A stretch of DNA of 64,000 nt from JAVBLY01 sp031553035 (GCA_031553035.1 JAVBLY010000008.1:62001-126000), one strand, 5' to 3'. Positions 46,115 to 55,559 are shown, counted from the stretch's first letter. The notes: generated by a model not told the origin, from the sequence alone. Made by a program: numbers and translations.

Positions 46115-47461
46115 TTATTGAGCATGTTTTCTTCGTGCAAATATTGACAACAATACAATCAATGACAAAATCATCAATGTAACAAGTGCCCACGGCTCCA
46201 TTACATCTCCAGTTTTGGGTTCTGTAGGTTTGACATCATCTCTGACAGGGTCATTATCAGGTGGGACATCTTTGTCGGTAAGACCGCTGAATACAACATC
46301 CGGAGATATTGTTCCATTTGAATCGAATACTGTAAAATATGTCTCGCCATACAGCGGTGTAGATTGAAAGTAACCGTTCACCGGTTCTAATATTACGGTT
46401 TCATCCAAAACGGGAGCATTTCTTAGAAGCATTGCCGTCGTTGTGGTAGAAGGCGCTGCCAATATATTAAGTCCCCCGTCGTAAGATTTGATCGCCAGTT
46501 TTTCGTTTTTATTCATCTTTATATAAAAATCTTTCGCTAACGATGCATTCGTCCCATCAGTATTGTCGGAATAATAAGGGTATGTCATTTCCCCGCTGCA
46601 GCCGATGAAAGAAAGTTTTCCATCGGGGAATGAAAAGTATTTATCAAGGCCATTTAAAAAGTCTGCATATCCCGATTCAAACAGAATCAAGTCCACTTTA
46701 AATATAGCGTTCGAGAACTTAGCACTGTTTTCTAACGCTCCACTTGCGTAGAATTGTCCGGTAAATGTAATATTCTGAACATCAAAATTTCCGCCAAATA
46801 AAATCGTCCCGCCAAATTGATCATAAAGTGTTCCATCATAATATGACCTTACTGAAGCACCTTCTGATCCGATAATGTTGTAGTTGGATATAGAGCTATA
46901 CCCTTCGTGATCACCTATCAATAATCTTCCGAAACTATTAGCACCTTTGATAAATAGATCAACAGTATTTGTTCCTTCGTCACTACAATATATTGCCACC
47001 TTGGGAGCATTGATATTATCAAGGGTTATTTTTGTATTTCCATAAGGGAATATATTAATCGCAACTGATTCATTGGTGCTGCCGCTTATTGTTATTGGGC
47101 CGCCTGTGACAATGATACTATATGTATCAGAGTCCACCTCTTCAATTATATAATTGTCCCCCTGGACAGTGATATCCGGGATCGAAACCATCATGGCAGA
47201 TCTGTCTCCCTTAGCTTTTGACATGTTTTGTGATGTTTTAGCTGCAGGCGACGGTGTTTCGGTCAATGCAGGCTCGGTCACTTCATCGACGGCTTCTTCT
47301 GTAGATATCTGATCCGTTATGGCTTCATCGGTAACAGCATTATGATTTTCAGAAAGTCCCCCTCCGGTGGCTGCTGTATCATCTGCAAATACCGGCATTG
47401 ACATTGTAAACACCAATGCCATGATCAGAATGAATAATGTTACTTTTCTCTTTCTTTTCAT
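46115..47461 (-). CDS. Cell-wall surface protein with beta-solenoid-like body and PKTGD sorting signal
   Basis: A 448-residue exported protein. The signal peptide is basic then hydrophobic (VTLFILIMALVFTMSMPVFA). An acidic Thr/Glu linker reaches about residue 90. The body (about 90-390) is rich in Ile, Asn, Ser and Gly with repeating short strands (GPITISGSTNESVAINIFPY, NTKITLDNINAPKVAIYC), suggesting a beta-helix or carbohydrate-binding-like fold. I recognise no family. The C-terminus EPKTGD, a hydrophobic helix and RRKHAQ resembles an LPXTG sorting signal. AGAGAGG lies seven bases before the ATG. It diverges from copA. Adhesin or carbohydrate-binding roles are guesses. Confidence 0.75.
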   Translation of the reverse strand: MKRKRKVTLFILIMALVFTMSMPVFADDTAATGGGLSENHNAVTDEAITDQISTEEAVDEVTEPALTETPSPAAKTSQNMSKAKGDRSAMMVSIPDITVQGDNYIIEEVDSDTYSIIVTGGPITISGSTNESVAINIFPYGNTKITLDNINAPKVAIYCSDEGTNTVDLFIKGANSFGRLLIGDHEGYSSISNYNIIGSEGASVRSYYDGTLYDQFGGTILFGGNFDVQNITFTGQFYASGALENSAKFSNAIFKVDLILFESGYADFLNGLDKYFSFPDGKLSFIGCSGEMTYPYYSDNTDGTNASLAKDFYIKMNKNEKLAIKSYDGGLNILAAPSTTTTAMLLRNAPVLDETVILEPVNGYFQSTPLYGETYFTVFDSNGTISPDVVFSGLTDKDVPPDNDPVRDDVKPTEPKTGDVMEPWALVTLMILSLIVLLSIFARRKHAQ

Positions 47462-47642
47462 CTTTCTACCTCTCTTTTTAAAATACTACATAAGTGCATT
47501 CGATTAACTAATTTCTTATCTATACTTGAATTATGGTAATAACAACAGTTTAATTGAAAAAACGGAAAATACAATAGTTTGGGCATGAACGGGAATAAAA
47601 CGACATGAGCGGGAAGTAAAAAAATATAAATGGCAATTAAAT

Positions 47643-47696
47643 TTGTATAAATTTTCGTTTTGATGTATAATATAGATACCCTACGGGGGTGGGGTA
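47643..47696 (+). promoter_or_regulatory. copA promoter with CsoR-type operator
   Basis: TTGTAT (47643-47648), 17 bases, TATAAT (47666-47671). The GC-rich, roughly dyad TACCCTACGGGGGTGGGGTA (47677-47696) sits over the expected start point. It closely resembles the CsoR operator of Bacillus copZA. A csoR-like gene ends this operon, so copper-relieved autorepression is likely. Confidence 0.8.
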
Positions 47697-47730
47697 GATA
47701 AGAAGCTAACAAACCAAAGGACTGAGATTT

Positions 47731-50271
47731 ATGAAAGAAAGATTCAATATAGGCGGGATGACCTGCAGTGCATGCAGCAGTCATGTGGAGAAAGCCGTTA
47801 ACAAACTGGATGGGGTAAAAACTGCAAATGTCAATCTCCTCCAGAATTCCATGATGGTGGATTATGATAAGAATATTTTAAACGAAAATGACATAATCAA
47901 AGCTGTGACAGACTCTGGATACACTGCAATAGCTTCCGATGCAGAAAAGACAACCGGAAAAACAGGACAAACCAGGGCTGTACAGGATAAGACGATACTG
48001 GATCAGGAGAGCGATGCCCTTAAAAACAGACTAATTGTATCAATCGTCTTCCTGGTGCCGCTTCTTTATGTATCCATGGGTCATATGTTGGGGCTGCCGA
48101 TCCCCGGATTTTTGTCAGGGGCAGAAAACGGCATATCATTCGCCCTGACTCAAATGCTTCTGACGCTTCCCATAATCTATATAAACAGAGCGTTTTTTAT
48201 CAGCGGGTTCAAGACGCTAGTAAAAAGAGCTCCGAATATGGACAGCCTTGTAGCGTTAGGAGCTTCGGCTGCTTTTATCTATGGTGTGTATGTTTTATAC
48301 AAAATGGGGGCGGCAATGGGTGCAGGTGATCTGCATTCGGTCCATGACATGACTATGGATCTGTATTTTGAATCTGCAGCTGTCATTCTGACATTGATAA
48401 CTGTAGGAAAATATCTGGAAGCCCGTTCAAAAGGAAAGACATCTGATGCCATGAAAAAGCTTCTGGATCTGGCTCCTAAGACTGCTACAAGACTCACAGA
48501 GGGAAATGAAGAAGTGATCCCCATTGAAAATGTTAAGCCAGGAGATATTCTCATAGTAAAATCAGGGGAAGGTATTCCCGTGGACGGCGTGGTTACCAAC
48601 GGAAAGGCTTCAGTTGATCAAAGTATGATCACCGGTGAAAGCATGCCTGTAGATAAGTCTGTAAGTGATCAGCTAACGGCAGGGACTATCAATAAGTCCG
48701 GTTTTATCAAAATGGAGGCGACCAGAGTCGGTGAAGATACCACTTTGGCAGGTATCATAAGGCTTGTGGAGGATGCAAATACATCAAAAGCTCCCATCGC
48801 AAGGCTTGCGGATAAAGTCAGCGGAGTTTTTGTTCCTGTGGTAATTTGCATAGCAATAATAACCGGGGCAATATGGTTGATCGCTGGATACTCGTTTGAC
48901 TTTGCACTTACCATGTCTATTTCGGTCCTGGTCATATCGTGTCCGTGTGCATTAGGACTGGCAACACCAACAGCCATAATGGTTGGGACAGGTAAGGGAG
49001 CAGAGCAGGGCATCTTGTTCAAAACCGCTGAGAGCCTTGAGGTCGTTCATAAGATCGATGTTATGATACTGGACAAAACAGGAACTGTGACTGAAGGAAA
49101 ACTAAGTGTTACCGACATAAAGACTCACGAATCAGACCGGGATGAATTGATAAAATATGCGGCATCTGCTGAAGCGTTGTCGGAACACCCACTTGGTATG
49201 ACTATTGTGAATTATGCAAGAAATAATGATATTAATCTGCTGGATGGAAAGGATTTTCAATCCATTGAAGGGAGAGGAATAAAGGTTACGGTCAACGGGC
49301 AGAATGTCACCGTGGGAAATATCAGGATGATGTTGGATCATGGAATAAGTGGTGAGATACTGGGTGAGTTTGAGACTATAGCCGATGATTTTGCAGGTGA
49401 AGGGAAGACTCCGTTGTTTGTGGCTTTGGATGGCAGATTCCTGGGGGTCATTGCTGTTGCGGATACTATAAAGCCAACTTCCAAAGAAGCTGTCAAAGCT
49501 CTTGAAGACCAGGGAATAGAAGTAGTCATGATAACAGGAGATAACGAAAAGACTGCAAAAGCTATAGCAGAAAAATCCGGCATAGCAAAAGTCATATCAG
49601 ATGTATTACCTGCAGATAAAGAAGGTGAAGTGAGAAAACTTCAGGAAGCCGGCAAGAAAGTAGCAATGACAGGTGACGGCATAAACGATTCTCCTGCACT
49701 TGCCAGAGCAGATGTAGGCATAGCTATAGGAGCAGGCACTGATATTGCCATTGAATCAGCCGATATAGTACTGATCAAAAGCGATCTGATGGATGCAGTC
49801 ATTGCTATAGATCTTAGCCGGGCAGTAGTAAGGAATATAAAGCAGAATCTATTCTGGGCATTTTTCTATAACATAATAGGTATACCGCTTGCAGCAGGAG
49901 TTCTCTATCCTGCTCTGGGATTAAAACTAAGCCCCATGTTTGCCGCAGCGGCAATGAGCATCAGCTCTTTCAGCGTGGTGACCAATGCCCTGAGACTGAG
50001 ATTTTTTAAGCCGGATAATAAAAAATATCAAAATGATGAGCAAATTAAGAAAGGAAATGAAACCATGAAAAAAACTGTAGCAATCGAAGGAATGTCCTGT
50101 ATGCATTGTTCTTCCAGAGTTGAAGAAGCATTGAACGGACTTGATGGAGTGACAGCGAAGGTGGATCTTGACGAAAATGAAGCAATAGTGAAGACTGACA
50201 GCAGCATCGATGACGACATAATCAAAAAAGTAGTCGAAGATGCAGGGTATCAGGTAGTTTCAATAAAATGA
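47731..50271 (+). CDS. copA: Copper-exporting P-type ATPase CopA with N- and C-terminal HMA domains
   Basis: An 846-residue P1B-type ATPase expelling Cu(I). An N-terminal heavy-metal-associated domain has GGMTCSACSSHVEKA. Eight membrane helices include the metal-transit CPC near residue 404. The phosphorylation site DKTGTVTEG lies near 448, with the TGES loop and GDGINDSPAL also present. Unusually, after the last helices and a short charged linker, a second metal-binding domain forms the C-terminus (from about residue 779: GMSCMHCSSRVEEAL). It looks like a CopZ chaperone fused on, and it has an internal ribosome site and ATG. A CsoR-type operator lies upstream and csoR follows. Confidence 0.94.
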   Translation: MKERFNIGGMTCSACSSHVEKAVNKLDGVKTANVNLLQNSMMVDYDKNILNENDIIKAVTDSGYTAIASDAEKTTGKTGQTRAVQDKTILDQESDALKNRLIVSIVFLVPLLYVSMGHMLGLPIPGFLSGAENGISFALTQMLLTLPIIYINRAFFISGFKTLVKRAPNMDSLVALGASAAFIYGVYVLYKMGAAMGAGDLHSVHDMTMDLYFESAAVILTLITVGKYLEARSKGKTSDAMKKLLDLAPKTATRLTEGNEEVIPIENVKPGDILIVKSGEGIPVDGVVTNGKASVDQSMITGESMPVDKSVSDQLTAGTINKSGFIKMEATRVGEDTTLAGIIRLVEDANTSKAPIARLADKVSGVFVPVVICIAIITGAIWLIAGYSFDFALTMSISVLVISCPCALGLATPTAIMVGTGKGAEQGILFKTAESLEVVHKIDVMILDKTGTVTEGKLSVTDIKTHESDRDELIKYAASAEALSEHPLGMTIVNYARNNDINLLDGKDFQSIEGRGIKVTVNGQNVTVGNIRMMLDHGISGEILGEFETIADDFAGEGKTPLFVALDGRFLGVIAVADTIKPTSKEAVKALEDQGIEVVMITGDNEKTAKAIAEKSGIAKVISDVLPADKEGEVRKLQEAGKKVAMTGDGINDSPALARADVGIAIGAGTDIAIESADIVLIKSDLMDAVIAIDLSRAVVRNIKQNLFWAFFYNIIGIPLAAGVLYPALGLKLSPMFAAAAMSISSFSVVTNALRLRFFKPDNKKYQNDEQIKKGNETMKKTVAIEGMSCMHCSSRVEEALNGLDGVTAKVDLDENEAIVKTDSSIDDDIIKKVVEDAGYQVVSIK
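50065..50271 (+). CDS. Possible internally initiated CopZ-like copper chaperone (nested in copA)
   Basis: In frame with copA, ATG 50065 is preceded at eight bases by AGAAAGGAA (50049-50056), a credible ribosome site. Translation from there yields a 68-residue protein starting MKKTVAIEGMSCMHCSSRVE, a complete single HMA domain with the CxxC copper site and free CopZ length. The preceding linker (YQNDEQIKKGNE) is hydrophilic and separates it from the last helix. Either the domain exists only as a fusion, or both products are made. The sequence supports the second possibility but does not prove it. Confidence 0.45.
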   Translation: MKKTVAIEGMSCMHCSSRVEEALNGLDGVTAKVDLDENEAIVKTDSSIDDDIIKKVVEDAGYQVVSIK

Positions 50272-50282
50272 GGGTATAAATT

Positions 50283-50555
50283 ATGAGAGCAGATAAAAAT
50301 GATACAATAAAGTTGATAAAAAGAGCACGGGGGCAGCTTGACGGTGTGATGAAGATGATAGAAGACGACCGCTACTGTGTGGATATATCTCATCAGCTAC
50401 TTGCCGTCAGTGCTATAATAAAGAAAGCCAATAAAATGGTCATCAAAGGCCATATGGAGGGCTGCGTAAAAGAAGCTCTCCAAAGCGGCAATGAAGAAAG
50501 AAAAGAGGAAATACTCAGCGAGGTCTACGGATTGATGGATGACCTTGCAAAGTAA
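50283..50555 (+). CDS. csoR: Copper-sensing repressor CsoR
   Basis: A 90-residue all-helical repressor of the CsoR/RcnR family. The Cu(I) ligands expected of CsoR are Cys32 (RYCVD), His57 and Cys61 (GHMEGC). RARGQLDGVMKMIEDDRYC is the conserved N-terminal block. Apo-CsoR would bind the GC-rich operator upstream of copA and release it on copper binding. It starts 11 bases after copA, closing the copA-csoR unit. Confidence 0.9.
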   Translation: MRADKNDTIKLIKRARGQLDGVMKMIEDDRYCVDISHQLLAVSAIIKKANKMVIKGHMEGCVKEALQSGNEERKEEILSEVYGLMDDLAK

Positions 50556-50568
50556 CAAGAAAAATAGT

Positions 50569-52578
50569 ATGGCAAGAAAGATAAACAAAAGTAAGAAGAA
50601 AAGCAGAATATTCAAAAAGAAACCGGGCGCCAGAAAGTCCCGGGCAATCAGCCGAAAACTGCCGACAATAATAGGGAAAATGCAAAAGACAAAGAAAGGT
50701 TTTGGTTTTGTGCTGCCTGAAGAAGGCGGTGATGATATATACATATCGGAAAGAAATATGAACGGTGCCATGAACGGTGATGTTGTCGAAGTAGGAATAT
50801 ATCCTGACAGCAGACGCAGTCAGAATAGAGAAGGGATCGTAAATAAAGTAATCGAGAGGCGTACCTCCGAAATAGTCGGCACTTTTGACAGGAACAAGCA
50901 CTTCGGATTTGTAGTTTCAGACGACCGGAAAAGCAGAGAAGAAATACTGATACACAAAAAGCACTTCAACGGTGCAAGGCGAGGTGACAAAGTCCTTGTA
51001 AACATCATAAGATATCCGGATAAGCGAGAAGGTGCCGAGGGCAAGGTAAATGAGATAATCAGCCGCTCCGGTGAAACCGGCGGAGATATTCGCTCACTTA
51101 TAAGAGGATCCGGGATAACAATTGCTTTTCCTAATAAAGCACTTTCCGAAGCAAATAAGATCGAAAACAAGGTAGAACCTTCGGAAGAGGCAGGCAGAAG
51201 GGATCTTAGGGGCAAAAAGATTTTTACCATCGATGGAGCTGATTCAAAGGATTTTGATGACGCTGTATCCATTGAAAAGATGGAAAACGGGAATTTCCTT
51301 CTGGGCGTTCATATAGCCGATGTCACTCATTATGTAAAAGAAGACAGTTCACTTGACAAGGAAGCTCTGAGCAGAGGGAATAGTATATATTTGCCGGATA
51401 TGGTTATTCCCATGCTGCCTCAGAATCTCAGCAATGGTATTTGCAGCCTCAATGAAAAGGTGGACAGGCTTACTTTGTCTGTCGATATTGAAGTTGACAA
51501 TAATGGTGTTGTGGTAAATCATGATATATATGAAAGTATCATAAGATCCTGTCACAGACTGGTTTACGATGATATTTCGGACATACTGGAGAATGATGAC
51601 AAGTTTCAGAAGAAGAGATACAAGGATATTTTGGATGACTTGCTTCTCATGGATGAACTTGCAAAACTGCTTAATAAAGTTAGAACAGAAAGAGGCAGCA
51701 TAGATTTTGATCTGGATGAAGCGGTGATCCAGCTTAATGATGACGGTATACCAGTAGACATAGCGGTTGCAGACAGAAGAACTGCAAACAAGCTAATCGA
51801 AGAATTTATGCTTCTTACAAACGAAACGGTTGCAAAGGAATTCAACATAAAGAAGCTTCCGTTTGTATACAGGGTGCATGAAAAGCCTGATGTGGAAAAA
51901 ATGGCTGAATTCAAACAGTTCATTTCTGGGTTTGGAATCAAATTAAAGGGCAACCCTTCGGGAGCAAGTCCGAAGGAGCTTAATGAGATCCTGGAAAAAA
52001 TACATGATACCCCGGAAGAGAAGGTGATCAGCACCATCATGCTAAGAGCTATGCAGAAAGCTGGCTATAACACTGAATGCCTGGGCCACTTCGGTCTTGC
52101 ACTTAAGTATTACTGCCATTTCACTTCGCCCATAAGAAGATATGCAGACCTTATAATTCACAGGATAATAAAGGAATCATTAAACGGAAAAATCATGCCT
52201 AAAAGAAAAAAAGTCCTGAAGGAAAAGACAGAATATGCTGCAAAACATACCTCTGAAACGGAAAAGCTTGCAGTTGGGCTGGAAAGAGAAGTTGAAAAGA
52301 TGAAAAAGGCCGAATATATGGCTTATCACGTTGGTGAAGAATTTGATGCTGTTATCAGCGGCGTCACATCGTTTGGGTTATTTGCTGAGCTGGAAAACAC
52401 AGTAGAAGGGCTTATCAGAATGGATGATCTAGGCGATGACTACTATGAATACATTCCAGATAAGTACGAACTCAAAGGACGCAGAACCAAAAAAACTTAC
52501 ACTCTGGGAAGCAAAATAAAAATCAGAGTGAAAGCAGTGGATACCGAGAACAGAGAAATCGATTTTGAACCGGTTTAA
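50569..52578 (+). CDS. rnr: Ribonuclease R
   Basis: A 669-residue 3'-to-5' exoribonuclease that degrades structured RNA. A lysine-rich N-terminus is followed by cold-shock domains (KGFGFVLPEEGGDDIYIS and HFGFVVSDD), the RNB catalytic domain with DGADSKDFDDAVSI and LALKYYCHFTSPIRRYADL, and a C-terminal S1 domain (FDAVISGVTSFGLFAELENT). ATG 50569 is chosen because it lies after the csoR stop. An ATG at 50539 overlapping csoR is possible. Neither has a strong ribosome site, suggesting coupling to csoR. The usual neighbour smpB is absent. Confidence 0.94.
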   Translation: MARKINKSKKKSRIFKKKPGARKSRAISRKLPTIIGKMQKTKKGFGFVLPEEGGDDIYISERNMNGAMNGDVVEVGIYPDSRRSQNREGIVNKVIERRTSEIVGTFDRNKHFGFVVSDDRKSREEILIHKKHFNGARRGDKVLVNIIRYPDKREGAEGKVNEIISRSGETGGDIRSLIRGSGITIAFPNKALSEANKIENKVEPSEEAGRRDLRGKKIFTIDGADSKDFDDAVSIEKMENGNFLLGVHIADVTHYVKEDSSLDKEALSRGNSIYLPDMVIPMLPQNLSNGICSLNEKVDRLTLSVDIEVDNNGVVVNHDIYESIIRSCHRLVYDDISDILENDDKFQKKRYKDILDDLLLMDELAKLLNKVRTERGSIDFDLDEAVIQLNDDGIPVDIAVADRRTANKLIEEFMLLTNETVAKEFNIKKLPFVYRVHEKPDVEKMAEFKQFISGFGIKLKGNPSGASPKELNEILEKIHDTPEEKVISTIMLRAMQKAGYNTECLGHFGLALKYYCHFTSPIRRYADLIIHRIIKESLNGKIMPKRKKVLKEKTEYAAKHTSETEKLAVGLEREVEKMKKAEYMAYHVGEEFDAVISGVTSFGLFAELENTVEGLIRMDDLGDDYYEYIPDKYELKGRRTKKTYTLGSKIKIRVKAVDTENREIDFEPV

Positions 52579-52591
52579 AACTCATCGGGGT

Positions 52592-54061
52592 TTATTTGAA
52601 TTTATCCGGTCTCCAAAACGACGGGAAGAATAACATGAATACGGTAAATAACTCAAGTCTTCCTGTTATCATCAGTATTGACAGAAAGAACAGATTTCCA
52701 TTGGAAAAGATATCGAAAGTCATTCCATAACCTACTGCGCCAAACCCTGTTCCTGTATTTGATAAAGCCGAGATCGATGCACTAAGTGCAGTTTCCATGT
52801 CAACATTATCTAGCGACAATACCAGAGCGCCAAACAGATAAATAAACATGAAAAGTAGTATAAATACAGTTATATTAGATACTACTTGGGCAGGAACTCC
52901 TTTTCCGCCCAACTTTACAGCCACGACTGCCCGAGGGTGCATTACTTTATACATATTTCTTTTTATCAGCTTGTAAAGCACAGTGACGCGTATGACTTTA
53001 AGACCTCCACTTGTGGAAGCGGAGCATCCTCCGATGAATAAAAGGGTGAACATGATGAATTTGCAGACAAGCGGCCATGTTGCATAGTCAGAAGTAACAT
53101 ATCCAGATGTCGACATGAATGAGATGACCTGAAAACTGCCGTGTCTTATACATTCCAGAAGTGAATCATATGTTCCCGATGTAAACAGGATCAGCGAAAC
53201 CGAAACCATTGCCGCAGCCAATATCATGAAAAATGCCCTGATCTCCGGTTTTCCGAAAAATTCCTTGACTCTGCCGTGGATCAGAAGATTATAGGCTACG
53301 AAATTGACCGATGCAAATATGGAGAAAATGCTGACGATCAACTCCACATATATGCTTTGAAATTCCACAACACCAAGTTCATAATTGGACAGTCCGCCGG
53401 TACCCATGCTTCCAAAGGTATGTATAACGGCATCGAAGGGACTAAGGCCACCGATCAGAAACAAAACTACCTCAAGACTGGAAAGCCCGAAATACATGAG
53501 ATACAGTATTTTCGCATTATCCGATATCCTGGTTGTCATCTTGTCTAGTGTAGGGCCGGTGGTTTCTGCCTGTGCAATATTTTGTGCCCCGATACCGAGG
53601 GCTGGCAGGATGGTTATAGCCAATACAAGTATTCCCATGGCACCGAGCCAGGTCGTGAGTGAACGCCAAAAAAGCAGACCTCTTGGAGCATTGGGAAGAT
53701 CGTCTATTATTGAAGCTCCAGTCGTTGTAAAGCCGGAGACTGATTCAAAGAAAGCGTGTATGAAGTCATCGAATGTACCCGATATCGCATATGGCATAGT
53801 CCCCAGCAGACATGCTGAGATCCAGCTGATTGCTACTATAAGTATGCCGTCCCTCATTCTGAGCACATTTCGTTTGTGTTTGACGAATTTGATTATCAAA
53901 AGCCCGATGATGATAAGCGGCAGGGCGGATATTATAAATGATTTGATCATATGGTCTTCATTGTAAATAATGGATACGATCATACACGAAACCATGGCGA
54001 TGCCAATTATCGTCATGATATATCCTACTATTCTTACTATTAATCTCAAGTTTAATTTCAT
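52592..54061 (-). CDS. trkH: TrkH-type potassium uptake channel subunit (second copy)
   Basis: A 489-residue membrane protein of the Trk/Ktr family with four membrane-pore-membrane repeats. A selectivity-filter-like segment is SGFTTTGASIID. GLLFWRSLTTWLGAMGILVL and GGCSASTSGGLKVIRV are further Trk signatures. It ends in FPSFWRPDKFK. It is the last of trkA-trkH-trkH on the minus strand and nine bases after its sister copy. The two copies have the same length and clearly similar sequence, so they arose by duplication. Confidence 0.92.
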   Translation of the reverse strand: MKLNLRLIVRIVGYIMTIIGIAMVSCMIVSIIYNEDHMIKSFIISALPLIIIGLLIIKFVKHKRNVLRMRDGILIVAISWISACLLGTMPYAISGTFDDFIHAFFESVSGFTTTGASIIDDLPNAPRGLLFWRSLTTWLGAMGILVLAITILPALGIGAQNIAQAETTGPTLDKMTTRISDNAKILYLMYFGLSSLEVVLFLIGGLSPFDAVIHTFGSMGTGGLSNYELGVVEFQSIYVELIVSIFSIFASVNFVAYNLLIHGRVKEFFGKPEIRAFFMILAAAMVSVSLILFTSGTYDSLLECIRHGSFQVISFMSTSGYVTSDYATWPLVCKFIMFTLLFIGGCSASTSGGLKVIRVTVLYKLIKRNMYKVMHPRAVVAVKLGGKGVPAQVVSNITVFILLFMFIYLFGALVLSLDNVDMETALSASISALSNTGTGFGAVGYGMTFDIFSNGNLFFLSILMITGRLELFTVFMLFFPSFWRPDKFK

Positions 54062-54070
54062 ATCACTTCA

Positions 54071-55540
54071 TCAGGCCTTATATCTGTCGGGGTTCCAAAA
54101 CCGCCTCGTTCCAAGGAGTACTATTCCGAAAAGTTCCAGTCGTCCTGCAAGCATGAGGAAGCTCAGCAGCAGCTTTTCCCACCAGTCGTAAAAGCTGTAA
54201 TTCCCTATTGCTCCAACTTCTCCGAATCCAGGTCCTACATTTCCTGTACATGCGACGACTGCACTCAAAGTTGTCAAAAAGTCGTTATTTCCGAAGGACA
54301 AAAGTATAGTCCCGGTAAAAATCACAAGCATATATAGGAAAATATATGCTGCTATGGCTGAAATAAAGTCTGACCTGATAGGTCCTTCATCATTTTTTAT
54401 TGACACTACAGCATTAGGGTGGAGCCTTCTGGAAAGGTTTCTTTTTATCAGTTTATATGCAACGACTACACGGTATGTCTTAATACCACCGGCAGTAGAG
54501 GCGGAACATCCTCCGATGAACATTGCAAGAAAAAGGATCATCATAGCGAATGTAGGCCACAGGTCATAGTTGTCAGAACTGAATCCTGTTGTGGATAAAA
54601 TGCTTACGAAGTTGAACGTTCCGTGAGTAAGTGCCTCAAAGAACCCTGACGCATGACCTGTAAGGAATAAATCCAGTGTTATGAACATAGAACCGGAAAT
54701 AATGATAAGTATATACCATCTCAGCTCCGTGTCTTTGAAAAACTCCCTCCAGTGTATTGAAAACAGATAATAGTATAAGGCAAAGTTGATTGAGCCTAGA
54801 GTCATGAATAAAGTAAGTATCCATAAAGTATAAGAGCTGTCATGAAAGACAAGACTGACGTTATAATCGGTGAATCCGCCTGTGGATACTGCGCTCATCG
54901 AAAGGCCTATGCTGTCAAACAGGCTGGTCGGGCCCAATGTAAGCGCAACAGTACTTAAAACAGTCATAATAATATAGTAAAAAAACAGCCTTTTTGCCGT
55001 ATCGGAATACTTGGCGGAGATCTTGTCACTTCTGGACCTGTTTGCTTCTGCTTTGATAAGAACGTGACCGCTGCCGTCCAACATTGGGAATACTGCAATT
55101 ACAAGAATGATGATACCCAGACCTCCAAGCCAGTTGGTAAAACTTCTCCAGAAGAGAAGTCCTTTAGGAAGTACATCAACTTCAGGGATCACAGATGCTC
55201 CGGTGGTTGTGAATCCTGACGCGGATTCGAAAAGGGCATCTATATATGAGATGTTTCCTATAATGCAAATGGGAATAGCCCCCATTAATATGACTGCTAT
55301 CCAGACCAGTGAGACCGACAAGATGCCGTCTCTGGTCCTTATGGGGCTGTTTTTAGATCTGAATAAATAAAATATCAATCCGCCGACTATCATGAGTATT
55401 AAAGAAGTAAACCCGAAAACCATTGCAGGACTTATTTCTTCATAGATCAGTGACACAGCCATCGGAACCAGCATTGCCGCCCCTAAAAATATCATAACTA
55501 CGCATATTATCTTGGTTATCGCTTTGAAATTCAAGCCCAT
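54071..55540 (-). CDS. trkH: TrkH-type potassium uptake channel subunit (first copy)
   Basis: A 489-residue channel subunit, the sister of the next gene. Filter-like segment SGFTTTGASVIPE; GLLFWRSFTNWLGGLGIIIL; GGCSASTAGGIKTYRVVVAY; C-terminal RRFWNPDRYKA. It lies 19 bases after trkA on the minus strand. Potassium, or sodium in some homologues, enters through it under control of the TrkA RCK protein. Identical lengths and the conserved order suggest a tandem duplication followed by divergence. Confidence 0.92.
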   Translation of the reverse strand: MGLNFKAITKIICVVMIFLGAAMLVPMAVSLIYEEISPAMVFGFTSLILMIVGGLIFYLFRSKNSPIRTRDGILSVSLVWIAVILMGAIPICIIGNISYIDALFESASGFTTTGASVIPEVDVLPKGLLFWRSFTNWLGGLGIIILVIAVFPMLDGSGHVLIKAEANRSRSDKISAKYSDTAKRLFFYYIIMTVLSTVALTLGPTSLFDSIGLSMSAVSTGGFTDYNVSLVFHDSSYTLWILTLFMTLGSINFALYYYLFSIHWREFFKDTELRWYILIIISGSMFITLDLFLTGHASGFFEALTHGTFNFVSILSTTGFSSDNYDLWPTFAMMILFLAMFIGGCSASTAGGIKTYRVVVAYKLIKRNLSRRLHPNAVVSIKNDEGPIRSDFISAIAAYIFLYMLVIFTGTILLSFGNNDFLTTLSAVVACTGNVGPGFGEVGAIGNYSFYDWWEKLLLSFLMLAGRLELFGIVLLGTRRFWNPDRYKA

Positions 55541-55559
55541 TTATTTACAGCTCCCGGTA

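Noticed and set aside
47458..47784. Open frame on the minus strand upstream of the surface protein and across the copA start
   Set aside because: It overlaps the copA promoter, operator and N-terminus, has no ribosome site and a composition unlike real proteins here.
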